In this document: in pieces, positions 44,901-55,420 of the stretch
How positions within the stretch are numbered: the first letter of the stretch is position 1
Layout: the number at the start of each line of letters is the position of its first letter
Assembly: GCA_963402885.1 (NCBI GenBank)
Contig: OY727102.1
Location: 16,492,001-16,556,000 of the forward strand
Length of the DNA stretch: 64,000 nt
From: Antedon bifida
Taxonomy: Eukaryota; Echinodermata; Crinoidea; Comatulida; Antedonidae
Direction of reading: 5' to 3'
Program-made: the position numbers and the translations under genes
Notes under the pieces: generated by a model
Told to the model about the DNA's origin: nothing
The model's database searches: none
The model's input: only the letters and a program-made list of their open reading frames with translations

Positions 44901-47900
44901 AGCTATAAAAATTAAACTGAACTTTTCTAGACTAATATCAATGTTTGGAGTCAAAGAGTCTTAGTCGAAGTCGATAAACCACCATTTGCAGACATGATTA
45001 TCAAATTATCATCTAAAATTATCCTACTTTAAATATTTAGGTATACACTTGTCTATAAGGATTACATGTTATAACAGGACTTACGGCAATTCATTTGTGT
45101 CGGAGTCAGCGAGATGAGGTTTTTGCCTCGTAATTCTTTAGGATATTCGCATGCCGCCGCCGATTGTGTGTGCCCATACCGACCAGCTTCTTGTAACATC
45201 TGAACTAACCACATCATTTTACAATCGCAAACTAATCGGTTGGAATCCAAACGTCTAATAGAATTAAAAAGAAAAGTGAATCACTAATTACAAAGTGCAA
45301 ATGGGTTAAGTGAGTTCCAGAATATATGAAATATCTTGTAGGCCTACAGAAAAAATAAATTATAAAGATAGATATACTGTATATGTTACTGTACAGAATA
45401 AAATAAACAGGATGATATAGATTTGAATTTCATACTGTAACTCATAGTACTATGTGTGCAGTAGCTTTGCATCAGGGAGCTAAGTTGGTTGGTCAAATGT
45501 TTACTTTCTGATGTAATTGGTTCTTTAAGGTAGAGTATGGCAAAACAAAAATATGTAATATAAAATATATTAAATAATTAAAAAAGAATTTGTAAAATAA
45601 ATAATGATCTATTTTTTTAAAAACCATTTGAAACCCCCAAACCATTGTCACTACTAATATCCTATAATTAATTCTATATCTTTATATAATATGATGGAAC
45701 TAGGTCTTAAAATAATATATTTTTATACCTTCCTGTTCACACATTTATAATATCATTTATATTTTACACTGAATAATTAAAAACAAAAATTATAGGATGT
45801 AAAAATCAGTATAACAACCATTTCCATAAGTAATGCCACTACATTCCTGATTGTACATCAGTATAATACATTAATGCTAATTTTAATAGAATTAAAAAAG
45901 TAATAAACTGTAGCTATATTTATTATACATTCATATAAAAGAGAATACATTTAATTAAAATTAAAATAATATGCAAATAATTTAATATGTATAGTTAATT
46001 TCAAGATGCTATATTTATATTTTTAAACAGCACGGAAAAATACAAAACAGAAAACAAGCTATAAAAGGTTCTGAATTAAAACATGATGCATTTCATTTAA
46101 ATATATAATAATTTATCAACATGCAATTGCATCATCAACAACAAAAACATAATTGTATAATTCACATAGTCTACATAGAGTAACAGGTGCAATAATTATC
46201 TAGATACATTTACTTAGAACAAGTGGCTAAAAGCATAATTTGACAAAAGATAATACAAGCAGGCAAGGCAACAAAATCATTTTTTTTAAATTAAATAATG
46301 TATGCAGAAATAGTAACAGTTATTTTGTGAGTACTTTTTTAGTTTATTTAAAGTAAACTTGTTGAAATAAGTACTTTTAGCAAGAAGTGCTATTTGAGCA
46401 AAGTGATATTGACAAAAGTGCTTTATTGAGAATTGTGAGCTTATTGCACAATTATGGTACTTGTTGAGTGTACTTAATAAAATAAATCTTTATAGAGTGT
46501 GCTTTGAAGTACTAATGGTACTTACTAAAGAGTACTTTAATGGTATTCAAAGATATTGTTTTTTTATTGTATACATTTTTAAACAAAACAATGGATTTAT
46601 TCACAGATAGGTTTGTTATTTTGTATTACATAAAATAATTAAACTAAAATGGTATCAGCTAAAAATTCATGTACAGTAGATGCCCAAGTAATGGTTATAT
46701 GGTGGGTTACTAGAAGGTACTGTACTTGTGCCCAAAATCGATAAACATTTCTTTAAAATTGTCTGAAATACAGTAGGCCTAACTGTAAATGGTAATTATA
46801 TAATATTAATTACTTTTCATTTGATAAAATAAATATATGTTCTTAACTGTCTACACTATCAAATTCAAAGGTTGACACAAAAAAAAGTGTTATGTGCCCA
46901 AATATGGTAGTGATATGACATCATCATGTCCATGGGCACATCACATTTTTTGTCACATAAAGTTTGATAGTGTAGACAGAGCTTTAGACTCTTTTAATAA
47001 AAAATAAAATACAATGTTGGTGTTTTAACACTTAAATTGCCTAGAGTTGCTTTAAAATATCATATCACTGAAAATGTTAAAGTTATATACATAATCACAT
47101 AATAAGCCTATATCATAATTAACTCACTATCATAATAAATAATATCAAAAATTAAAATCCTTCAAAAAGTTGATGTTATTTTTAACATGCATAAATGAGG
47201 ATGTACATGCGTAAACATGATGAATCGGGCAAAAACGAAAAATGAAATTATGAAATAAACAATGATTTAAATAAAAATGAATGAAAACTTACAATCGTTT
47301 AAGATTCCGAAGTTCCGTGAATGTACCAAGTGGAATATGGGAAATGTTGTTGTTATTAAGAAACCTTTTTAAAAGCGAGGAGGAGAAAAAGATCAAACTC
47401 ACGATACCAAACACTGATTTATATGGTTACAATAGAATTAGAATCATGACATGAATAAGATGATAATGTTTAAATTAACCTGATCATGATAACAGAAAAT
47501 AAAGCTTTCAAATGTTTTCTTTATTGTTTAATGTTAATTAATGCCAACAAATTACAATTTCCAAAAGTGAATTCTTCAAAATATTATATTATATTATTAT
47601 GATAATTAGCAACTGTCAAATTATTTGCCATTATCTGTAATTTTTAGCTTTTTTTAAAATTAGAAATTAAATTAAACATTAAAAACAGTGGTTAAACAAA
47701 ATAAGACAATTTTAATAAAGTTAGGTAACATTTGTTTCTAAAATCCATCCAAAATATTATTCTAGCATTGGTAAACCATTTATTAGTCCACTTAGGCTGC
47801 CCTAAATATCCATATGCCTGTATCCATAACCAAGATTATTGTCACAAAGTCGATTAATAGAATGACATGCTATATGAGCTTAAAATAGAATTAAAAGTCT

Positions 47901-50900
47901 AAAATGTCCACTGAATCTTGGAGTAATCACATTACAATACAATAATTTACATTATACTCTTCAGTGTAATTCTAATACTCAGGCTGAATCTGCCCCTGGT
48001 AACTTTACTAAGAGAATAATTAGCAAGTTAACCAAATTGTACACGATAACAGTTGTTAGTGTTTTGTAGTCAGAATATAATCATCATTTCTTAATATCAT
48101 TTATTTATTATTAATATAATTTTATTTTAGGCATATTGCCATGGATTGTTGATACTGAATTTTTGAAGCAGACAATTGTAATAATAAATATAAATTTATT
48201 ATTATTAATATAATTTTATTTTTGGCACGGATGGTTGATTTTATCACAAGACAATGTGGAAATACCTTCAAAGGACTAGATACTGTAGATTATACAAAAC
48301 AAAAAGGTTATTTGAGAATATTAGTTAAATGTTAAGTGCAGAACTAGTATACGTTCTGTATAGTTCTAGAAAGATCACACCAATAATGCCAAAACATTGG
48401 AAAACATCCATGAAGAATCCTTGAAGAGCGTTCTATTCACATAAACCTTAATTTTGTTTTGGATAGATATCAAATTGATTTAAATTGATATTTTTGTGTA
48501 CAGCGGCGGAAAGGAAATATGGCACGACATTCTAAGATTACGGACCCCATTGTTGGTAATGTATTATGACTTTATGTGCAATTTCCATTCATCTACAGTA
48601 CCCATTTCCTAATTATTTACATTTTCCCATGACACAAAATAGCACCCAATAATCTGACACTTTTAGCAAAAATCATTGTTATAGAGCCTCTTTGTTTTGA
48701 TCATGTACTTATAGTTTGATAAAGGTTTCTGTACGGTAGTTTAAAAACCTAATGTAGTAGGAGCTGTAGACATCTATAGATCTATTCCCGTAACTTAATT
48801 GCATTAGTTGACTTCTGTGTATACTACAGTATAGGCCTACAAAACCATTACCTTCAATTTATGTAGTTGTAGAGTTTATTCTTAAAAAAGTGTTAAAAAG
48901 TTCTGTTAGTTTAACTTATCTATGTATAGGTACTAATACATTGTTGTTATAAAAACAAGTAAAGCAAGTGCTGTGAAGCGAGAATACTGTTGCCATGGTG
49001 AAGCATGCTATTGGCATGGTGAACTCAACTGTAGCGGTGGTGAAATCAACTGTAGCGGTGGTAAAAGAAATTTTAGACCAAGCTATCACCTTGACGAAGT
49101 GAGATTAAAAACTTAACTGGAAACTGAGGAAATTTAGATTAGGCCCTCCCCAGCCAGCCAGCAGTTCAACGTCTTATCTACCAGATAGCACACTGGAGAC
49201 ATTCTCCTACTCTTTTCAAATAGTGTACCAAGTTCTTCTACATGCGCTATATATACATGGGACAAATGGATTTATATCCCATCCGAAGAACGAAGCAATG
49301 AGAGTAATCCATCTTGCCTACAGTAAGGATGCAATCAGTATGGTACAGATCAAACCCACTATCACATGTCCGATATTATCATTACACTATCACTCTCTGG
49401 TATATACAGCACCCGACGCAATTCCCAGGCAGTCTCCCATCCAGGACACAACCAGACCCAACGTTTCTTAACTTCGATGGTCTGACGATAATCAGTGTTT
49501 CAACGCATTATGGCCATAGTGGTTTCCATGTCAGTAGTTAAGTTTGCAGAACCAAAATGGTAACTTCTCTGAAACCAAGAACTTTATGTTCCATAGTTTA
49601 ATTTGTTTGTTGCTGAGGATTTTCAGCAATGAACAAAAAAGTTTCTTCAAACTCTCTAGAGAATCAGCAAGATTAGCTCTATGTGTTGTTTGTGGATTTA
49701 AGATATACAACTAACTCTATGGATTTTGGTGAGATTTAATAGCAAATTATAAAAGCATTTCTTAAACCAAATAAAAAAACAAATTTTAAGCACCCAAGCA
49801 AATGTTATTATACACAACAAACTGGGAACAAACTGGGAAAGCTAAAAACTATAAATGAAAATTAATTATGTTAAGTTAAACATTAAGAAAATGTAATGAA
49901 AAATTAATTCATCAGAAAACACAATTTAAAGATAATCATTTAACTATTATTCAATATTTTATAATTACCATTATTGATTTTTTTGTTTCCAATTTTTTTG
50001 GTCACCAAGTAGAAAAATTACATTGAAATATATTTACTTTTAGCAACAGTACTGTTTTTTTTCCATACAATTTTCTTTAATTTGTTTGAAAAAAAAAAGA
50101 GCATACTGACGGTTCCTATTTCAATTTTCTAGTAAAATATGGATTTGAATTTGAGATTAAACAAGAAATAATTCTTTAAAAAAACGCTGCTCGACTTTTT
50201 GATGTGATTTATTTGTTTCTAATAACTTTATTTTTTGGTTGCCAAGTAGAAACAATTAAATTTAAAAACAAATATTTCAATTGTCTTCAATTTATTTGGA
50301 AAAAAGAACATACTGTACTGAAGTAAACCCGACCCCTGTGGTGGCCGAGGTTTTCCAGTTCAAATATGGGCTTTAATTATGGTTAGAAAATCTAAATAAA
50401 AAATATACTTACAATCTTTCAAGAGCGGGTAAATCATTGAACGTATTTGTATGCATTGTGGCCAACATGTTAGAATAAAGATAAAGCTGCTCCAGGTTCC
50501 GCAGACCAGAAAATGCTTTACTCTCCACCTCCGAGATTCGATTCTTATATAAATAACTAAGTGCAAAATATTTAAAGAAATATGTTTTTTGGTTTAATAA
50601 TCAATAATATCAATATTGTAATTATATGAAACATGGATATATACAGAGGATAACAGGTTCATATGTACAAGAGAATATTGTACAAGGCTTGAAATTCACA
50701 CAAACATTTTGCTATTAGCTTTTTCATAATGGATAGTTGAAAATGTCAAAACTAGCTTATGTCTACTGGTTGTAATTTTTGAAAAAAAAAAGTTTTAGTG
50801 TAGCAAAGGTACTTAAGGTTTGATGTGCCAATTTGTGTAACATTAATTTAAGAAAACATTTGCTTGCAAATTACGGTAAGTTGCTAATTTTGCTAGGATA

Positions 50901-52444
50901 AAAATGTAACTTTCTAGCTGGCCCTGTTTTTTTTTCATTTATTAGTAGGCTATCTAAATAACAGTATGTTTGAATTAATTATAAGTTGTAAATTATAAAT
51001 CAAATAAATAAAATATAAGTCATTAAAAAAATTTATAGTTTTATAGATCATAAAAGAAATCGTAACATAACTTACAGGTAACGTAACTGGTGCAACCCGT
51101 CAAATGCCCCATTTTTTATTTTACGAATGTCATTATTACTTAGTAAAAGTGTGTTGAGATCTCGTAGATTACTGAACGATCCTGGTGGAATTGCATCTAT
51201 TCTATTAAAACGTAAATCACTGAAAAAAACAAAAAAAATATATTAATATAAAACATAATTACATGGAATTAAATTGACTAAAGAAATGAACTTTTTATAT
51301 AACAAAGTAATAGTTGTGTCCTCACACAAAATATGGGGAAAATGTAAATAGCGCCACCACTGTTTTACCTAAATAGGAACATTATTTTTGGTTTAAAATT
51401 ACATGTCTAAAGCTCTGTCTGGACTATTAAACTAGTTTGACAATAAAAAGTATACCCAAATATGGTACTGATATGCTTATATATTGGCAACATTTTGTTG
51501 TCACATAAAATTTGAAAGTGTAGACAGAGCTTTAGAATGTCTGTTAAAAAAAACACACAGATGGTACACTGTACAAGATTTATTCTTATTCTACCTTCCA
51601 TATAATTCTAGTATGGACGGATTAAGAAAGATTGTATGGCAACAATATTTAATATTTCAATGTAATTTCAGTTGATTAATCAATAGATTTATCTAATTGT
51701 ATTAATAGAGTAGTACTTGGTACCTGTTAATACTTTTCTCAATAAAGGGAAATTAAAACAGTATATCCTTAATTACTAGAACTGATAAAACAATGCATCA
51801 CAAATTAAGACAAAATCCAAAGTTTAAAATTAATAGCATTGAAATATGTGACCTAGATCTTGAAGCCAAACACATCTGTCATCCATATTTCAATATACAT
51901 CATTCATGCATTTGTCAGTATGCAAATTACAGAGGTATATGAAACAAATGTCATATACAATGTGTGTATACAATGTATATAGCTATGTTTATACACTCAT
52001 TTCTCTATCAGAGTTAAATACAGTCGAGAATCTTGCGTTTTAACAGTATTTCTCACTGTTACGGTTTTGAAGTTGCAAGTAGGCCTAGTCTATTAAAATA
52101 ATAAACTTGATTTAAACACAAAATACAATTCCCTATTCAGTATGCAAACATATGGATCACCTTAACTCATTCTTGCCAAATTATTATCTGTTCCCTAGAG
52201 CTATATTACAGAAAACTCATAATTGCAGGTATCAAAAAACAAAATGTCTGTAGACTCGGCCTTGAATATAGGCAAAGCATACAACAGATTGCTACATTGT
52301 GTTTAATTGTTAACTCTTGCCTAAAGGAAGCATGTCTGTGTTGATACAAATAAATCCAAGTGAATAACAGGTCATATATATTTAATATTAACAACCTATT
52401 CAATAAACTTACATTGTGTCAAAGATTAGAATGCTTGTAGGCAC
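31788..52444 (-). CDS. PXDN: Peroxidasin (5' incomplete)
   Basis: Peroxidasin is a secreted heme peroxidase that forms sulfilimine cross-links in basement-membrane collagen IV. Exons, 5' to 3': 52413-52444 (tentative), 51076-51219, 50413-50556, 47293-47364, 45085-45254, 41955-42072, 38823-39004, 38313-38582, 37928-38044, 37501-37659, 36653-36922, 35674-35940, 33912-35550, 33479-33687, 32749-32948, 31788-31823. From 51219 to the TAA at 31788 the frame is unbroken: 1331 residues. Order: LRRs (to ~120), LRRCT (~177), four Ig domains (~178-549), linker, peroxidase (~639-1254), C-terminal coiled coil. The signal peptide and LRRNT cysteines were not found and probably lie further right or beyond the window. 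The usual C-terminal VWC domain is absent. Confidence 0.93.
33228..33435 (+). mobile_element. Non-LTR retrotransposon 3' ORF remnant
   Basis: In one plus-strand frame the sequence reads [11 protein letters not shown], and after a frameshift [10 protein letters not shown], then L-A-Q-K-R-T-E-W-R and a stop. These motifs follow the reverse transcriptase in many LINE ORF2 proteins. A (GAT)n tract at 33431-33445 fits a LINE tail. It is frameshifted and lies inside a peroxidasin intron, antisense to the gene. Confidence 0.65.
33479..33687 (-). CDS. PXDN: Peroxidasin exon: end of peroxidase domain
   Basis: It encodes L-W-Y-E-N-P and Q-I-K-Q-T-S-L, then I-C-N-N-A-D and ends W-T-D-C-E-A. This is the conserved C-terminal lobe of the animal heme-peroxidase fold. 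The upstream junction splits an Arg codon (AG|A) and the donor is GCTG|GTAAGT. Confidence 0.92.
33912..35550 (-). CDS. PXDN: Peroxidasin exon: main heme-peroxidase domain
   Basis: A single 1639-base exon carries nearly the whole catalytic domain, without stops or shifts. Catalytic features are present. The distal motif Q-W-G-Q-F-L-D-H-D has the Asp that esterifies heme and the distal His. G-D-F-R-A-N-E-Q has the catalytic Arg and second heme-linking Glu. F-R-F-G-H-S-L-I has the proximal His. These correspond to human D826, H827, R977, E980 and H1074. The start region [16 protein letters not shown] and [10 protein letters not shown] match the family. The enzyme should be active. Confidence 0.97.
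35674..35940 (-). CDS. PXDN: Peroxidasin exon: pre-peroxidase linker
   Basis: It encodes the helical segment between Ig4 and the peroxidase core: [30 protein letters not shown] and a hydrophobic G-I-L-V-N-M. It aligns with the human segment leading to the heme domain. Phase is 1 at both ends. Confidence 0.92.
35962..36115 (+). mobile_element. Family A TIR transposon copy
   Basis: It has a full left end (AAAGCTCTGTCCACACTATC); the right end lacks the TTTGATAG step. It starts 22 bases from the peroxidasin exon at 35940, close to its splice acceptor. Confidence 0.82.
36653..39004 (-). CDS. PXDN: Peroxidasin exons: Ig1 second half through Ig4
   Basis: Exons: 38823-39004 (second half of Ig1, D-E-G-D-Y-E-C), 38313-38582 (Ig2, single exon), 37928-38044 plus 37501-37659 (Ig3 in two halves, with D-E-G-N-Y-E-C) and 36653-36922 (Ig4, [10 protein letters not shown]). 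Each I-set domain has the paired Cys, the core Trp (I-T-W or I-A-W) and the Tyr-corner motif. The exon pattern with Ig2 and Ig4 in single exons is orderly. The two 268-bp introns flanking 37928-38044 consist mostly of family A transposons. Confidence 0.95.
37047..37200 (-). mobile_element. Family B fragment, inverted
   Basis: It contains GGTTAAATTCAACCAAAAAC and TTGGCTGGCAGCCAA, the inverse of the middle of the 12.4 kb copy. It lacks the terminal repeats and lies in a peroxidasin intron. Confidence 0.6.
37338..37480 (-). mobile_element. Family A TIR transposon copy
   Basis: Both ends are present (AAAGCTTTGTCTATACTATC and TGTAGACAGATCTTA). Its right end is only 20 bases from the donor of peroxidasin exon 37501-37659. 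Confidence 0.84.
37707..37867 (-). mobile_element. Family A TIR transposon copy
   Basis: It occupies 161 of the 268 bases of the intron inside Ig3. The ends are AGATCTGTCTACACTATCAA and ATGTAAACAGAGCTTA. Confidence 0.84.
38115..38276 (-). mobile_element. Family A TIR transposon copy
   Basis: It occupies 162 of the 268 bases of the intron between Ig2 and Ig3. It has two tandem CCAAATATGGT-type units. Confidence 0.84.
39145..39241. mobile_element. Family A deletion derivative forming a near-perfect hairpin
   Basis: Most of the core is missing. Arms 39156-39190 and 39199-39233 pair over 35 bases with one mismatch around an 8-base loop (CCAAATGT). It lies in the long intron splitting Ig1. Confidence 0.88.
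39498..39603 (+). repeat. Interspersed repeat, copy 1 of an inverted pair
   Basis: The sequence from CCGGCTCTGCCACAGTGA through GGTTGACCCTGGTCTCCCC to GACCAAATAAATAATGAAAT recurs inverted at 41066-41176. The ATGAAAT end is extended by (TTTCA)n in the second copy, suggesting a retroposon 3' tail. The family was not identified. Confidence 0.75.
39856..39894 (-). mobile_element. Solo right end of family A element
   Basis: Only TTTTTGTCACATAAAGTTTG and the terminal GATAGTGTAGACAAAGCTT remain. It lies in the same peroxidasin intron as the hairpin copy. Confidence 0.75.
41050..41176 (-). repeat. Interspersed repeat, copy 2, with (TTTCA)n tail
   Basis: This is the inverted partner of 39498-39603: GGGGAGACCAGGGTCAACCT through CACTGTAGCTGAGCCGGTT. 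Four TTTCA units at 41052-41072 lie at its end. Confidence 0.75.
41955..42072 (-). CDS. PXDN: Peroxidasin exon: first half of Ig1
   Basis: It encodes R-P-H-F-V-L-E-P and [17 protein letters not shown], the first strands of Ig1. It joins the LRRCT exon through a split codon (C|AG, giving N-C-Q-R-P where human has N-C-E-R-P). It leaves in phase 2 into the exon at 39004. Confidence 0.93.
42157..42317 (+). mobile_element. Family A TIR transposon copy
   Basis: The ends are AAAGTCCTGTCTACACTATA and TGTAGACAGAACTTTA, with a core of three ATATCAC-type units. It starts 85 bases from peroxidasin exon 41955-42072. Confidence 0.83.
44382..44532 (+). mobile_element. Family A TIR transposon copy
   Basis: Left end AAGCTCTGTCTACAATATCG, right end TGTAGACAGAGCTT. 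It has an extra GATGATGATG triplet run. It lies 122 bases from the next copy in the same intron. Confidence 0.83.
44655..44782 (+). mobile_element. Family A TIR transposon copy
   Basis: Complete short copy with flanking TA on both sides (TAAGCTCTG... and ...AGAGCTTA), supporting a TA target duplication. It lies upstream of the LRRCT exon's donor side. Confidence 0.84.
45085..45254 (-). CDS. PXDN: Peroxidasin exon: LRR C-terminal cap
   Basis: It encodes [12 protein letters not shown], the first cysteines of an LRRCT module, then A-A-A-C-E-Y-P and T-P-T-Q-M-N-C. All four cap cysteines are visible. The L-D-S-N...C-D-C motif is almost identical to vertebrate peroxidasin. Confidence 0.94.
46320..46545. 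repeat. Cluster of AGTACTT-like motifs
   Basis: Variants of AGTACTT, GGTACTT and AGTGCTT occur about nine times in 225 bases in a peroxidasin intron. The units are not regularly spaced. They may be a decayed short repeat; no function can be assigned. Confidence 0.35.
46845..46986 (-). mobile_element. Family A TIR transposon copy
   Basis: The left end lacks AAGCT (ACTGTCTACACTATCAAATT); the right end is intact. It has a single GGTAGTGATATG unit. It lies 307 bases from LRR exon 47293-47364. Confidence 0.82.
47293..47364 (-). CDS. PXDN: Peroxidasin exon: 72-bp LRR unit
   Basis: This is a single 24-residue leucine-rich repeat ([15 protein letters not shown], then L-R-N-L-K-R-L). The exact 72-base length and phase 2 boundaries are the classic LRR exon unit. 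Confidence 0.92.
49008..49068. repeat. Short tandem repeat with ACTGTAGCGGTGGT units
   Basis: Two exact and one partial unit of about 21-23 bases (TCAACTGTAGCGGTGGTGAAA) are in direct order. It is a minor local duplication in a peroxidasin intron. Confidence 0.6.
49160..49525 (-). mobile_element. 5S rRNA-derived SINE (SINE3-like)
   Basis: On the minus strand 49522-49403 reads as a 5S rRNA: GGCCATAATGCG, ATCGAAGTTAAGAAACG, GGTCTGGTT, then CTGGATGGGAGACTGCCTGG and GGGTGCTGTA. The internal pol III promoter regions are recognisable. The following body contains GGGATATAAATCCATTTGTC and GAAAAGAGTAGG, as in echinoderm SINE tails. The substitutions and fused tail argue against a working 5S gene. Confidence 0.8.
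50413..51219 (-). CDS. PXDN: Peroxidasin exons: LRR units 1-4
   Basis: Two 144-base exons (51076-51219 and 50413-50556) each encode two leucine-rich repeats. Key pieces are [25 protein letters not shown] (across the junction) and L-E-Q-L-Y-L. These match the first LRRs of human peroxidasin closely. The first exon opens with the last base of a split codon, so at least one more exon precedes it. Confidence 0.93.
51409..51533 (-). mobile_element. Family A TIR transposon copy, degenerate
   Basis: The ends are AAAGCTCTGTCTGGACTATT and TGTAGACAGAGCTTTA; the core is reduced and diverged. It lies in the peroxidasin intron just upstream of the first LRR exon. Confidence 0.8.
52413..52444 (-). CDS. 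PXDN: Tentative 32-bp peroxidasin microexon (LRRNT end)
   Basis: Between a CTTTAG acceptor and an AAT|GTAAGT donor, 32 bases encode [10 protein letters not shown] plus two bases that complete Ile with the next exon. The result, V-P...I-D-L-R-F-N-R-I, has the same spacing as the human V-P...L-D-L-R-F-N-R-I. The acceptor's polypyrimidine tract is poor and an in-frame TAG precedes it, so the exon would have to be this small. Its upstream partner was not found. Confidence 0.4.
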
Positions 52445-55238
52445 CTAAAGCTTCCCTGGGGAATATCTACTTCAATTACAGTTACTTGATCCTGAAAAAC
52501 TTTTGAAGTAGTGCATGAAGTGTTGTACAGGTAGGTACTGTAACACTTCAGTTATATTCTTATAACAATGTATTGGATCATTAGGCAAATAAAAGAATCT
52601 CCAGTTTCATTCCCTCATCAAACACTAACAAATGAGAATGATGTTTAGATATCACCATTTTCAGTTTTCCAAAACCTGAACTGTATACATAATTGAACAT
52701 ACTTTGGAAGTCTTAATCTAAGCCTTGTTCACATTGGAGTTTTAAAAATGGTAAATTTCACCCCATTAATTTTACCATTTTGACTGTTCACACTTGGATT
52801 ATTCGCGCTGTTAGTTTTATCAAAATTTAACGCTGGGGCATTAAATCTTTTAATGGCATGGTTAGCACAGTAAGTTCTATCCAGGTAGGGAGCGGTCATT
52901 GAGAATTGAGCACAGTGTTCGGATTGGACATAATTTAGATCAAATAACAATTGTCCTGTTCATAACAAAGGAAGAAAGTTATTTTGAGAATATGATTCAG
53001 GCAGTAAGGTACAAACCACAGTCAACAAGAAACCACAGACAAAAATAACATGCACCTGTTATGTTGATCATATGACCACCTGTAAAGCTGATTATGACAA
53101 TTTTATTTTTGTCTCATCTTTCATCCAACACCTTGTTACTCCACTTTGTTACCTCATCATTACATCTATTACAAGAACTGATACTAATATAGTAATATCA
53201 TATCATATCATAGTTTTATGGACTAGATCTTAGGAGTGACACTGTTAGACAAACTAAATTGATATCATGTTTTGGCAGATACAATATGTAGTACAATTTG
53301 TCTACTACAAGGTAGCGTGTACTGTGAGAATGTTTGAAAGAGTGAAAGGTATTTGTATGTTGGATGGAAACTAGGGTTAATAAAAAAATAAGATCAAAGA
53401 AAACATGTCCTAGAAGGATCTTCCTTGGACACTTTTGTTAATAAATATAATTTCAAATTTTAGTGATGGAAAATTTGTACTTCAAAAGTTTGTAATTGTA
53501 TTGTATGGTGCAATTTTGTATGTCGACTCATGTAATTTTTCATGTTTTTTAGTTTAAATATAATTCTGGATATAAATGGATAAAAAACTAAGAACAAATA
53601 ATTACAATGTAATTTGTCTGAAGCTAATTAGATATAAAAATAATTGTTAGCATATTGCTTTAAACTATAACACTAGTAACAATGTGTCTATTCCACATTT
53701 GTTCATAATCTTAACTTCCCCTGGAATAATGACATAATTCAATGCCCTACAGGACCACCCAGGGTCCTTACACCCTTCGGCACTGTTATTCAAGTACTAC
53801 AGCCGGAAATTATTAATTCAAATTATTGCGAATTATTAGAATATATGATCAAGAACACGATCCGATTGTTTGCAGGGGTGAAGAGGTTTGCCACATTCAC
53901 TTATCTTTTCAGCATGTATGAATGAAAGTTGTGAACACTAAGGTGGTAATTACAGTCTAGTCCTCAGCTTGGTATAAATTAATTTCTGTAGTAAATAGAA
54001 AATTGCAGTAGTATTTGTGCATCTTGTCAAACAGTCTTTCTGCACATGCGCACATGTTTCTGAGCATGTGCAGAATGATTTTCCGACTATGACAGTGTTG
54101 TAGTTGATGGGTGCATCATCAAAACGAACGTACAGTATGATCTGGGAAAAACACTTCGTTATTCGTTATTAAATATATTTATATATAATATATTATATAC
54201 TAAAGTATGTACATTACATTTTCAACTTGTCATGGTTTAGTATGGGATTTTACAGTTGGCAGGGCCGTAGACGAGGCAAAGATGCTTTAAATATAATTAT
54301 TAATATAAAATATGACAATCTGTGCTAGGGAATTGGGGTGGGTGGTGAAAATTGAAAATTTTAGACTAGGCAAGCACCTTGTTTGCCTCATGCTGGCTAT
54401 GGCCCTGGATGGTTTTCAAAATATTTTTCAAATATCACTGAAATTGCGAGCTTTCCACTAAGAAAATTGATTAAAATGATTCAAGTTTGAGGACAGGAAA
54501 AGATATGTAACATACCACCGCACACACGGATTTATTTCATTAAAACAATTTCCTGCAGATAATATTTCGGCAAACTAGCTGTATGTAAAATTGTTCAATG
54601 ACTGAATACACAGCTGAGTTGATACAGGAAAGAAAATATTTAGCCAGAAGCAAAAAAATTTACCAAAAACAACAAAGAATAACCTAAACTAGGTGTCATA
54701 TGTTGTAACTGTTGCATAGGGCAATTGTGTTTGACAAATTAAAGAATATTTTGAATAACCCCACCGAGTTTGAAAAGGGACATGAAATACAAAATAAATG
54801 TAAAGTTGGCCTACTTTGCTGATTGTATTAACATAGAAAAGTAGTATACAATATTATTAGCAAGATAATTTAATAAAAACAAACTTGATATTAAATCAAT
54901 TTATAAGACTGAAATTGAATAGGATCACAATGTAATGCCCAAATTTAATACCTGATTGTTGTCCAATATTGTTAATTTTCTACAACCATAATATGAATGC
55001 ATATGCCTATAGGTCATATCTATTTAATATTTCAGCCAGTAACCCTGCTCCAACTTATTAATCTTATAGCCCAACGGTCATATCTAGTTTATTATTGTTT
55101 TCTACCAGTGTTACACCATGGAGGTTACATTTACAGTATCTGGCCTAGAGCTTTAACTAAAACCTTACACCAGTAGTCATGTACGTGGGTCTGTTTCTGA
55201 TGCACAGCGGCAAATAAGCAGTTTTATTTTGAATGTTG

Positions 55239-55420
55239 GTCGATCCAGGTAAGCTGGCACAAAATAGACCACCTAATTTTTGTGCTTACAGTATGTTGGT
55301 TATAGGTAACCTAGGCACAAAATAGACAACGTAATCTAGGCACAAAATAGACAACGTAATTTTGTGCCTATGCCGGTCTATCCAGGTAAGCTAGGCACAA
55401 AATAGACCACCTAATTTTTG
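55239..55420. repeat. Tandem repeat with GGCACAAAATAGAC units
   Basis: Four copies of GGCACAAAATAGACNACNTAAT occur at irregular spacing, two of them preceded by ATCCAGGTAAGCT. The array looks like a partly collapsed local duplication. Confidence 0.75.

Noticed and set aside
49403..49522. Functional 5S rRNA gene
   Set aside because: Multiple changes from conserved 5S positions and a fused SINE-like body indicate a retroposon.
52729..52960. Possible MITE beginning AAGCCTTGTTCACATTGG
   Set aside because: No matching inverted right end and no second copy in the window.
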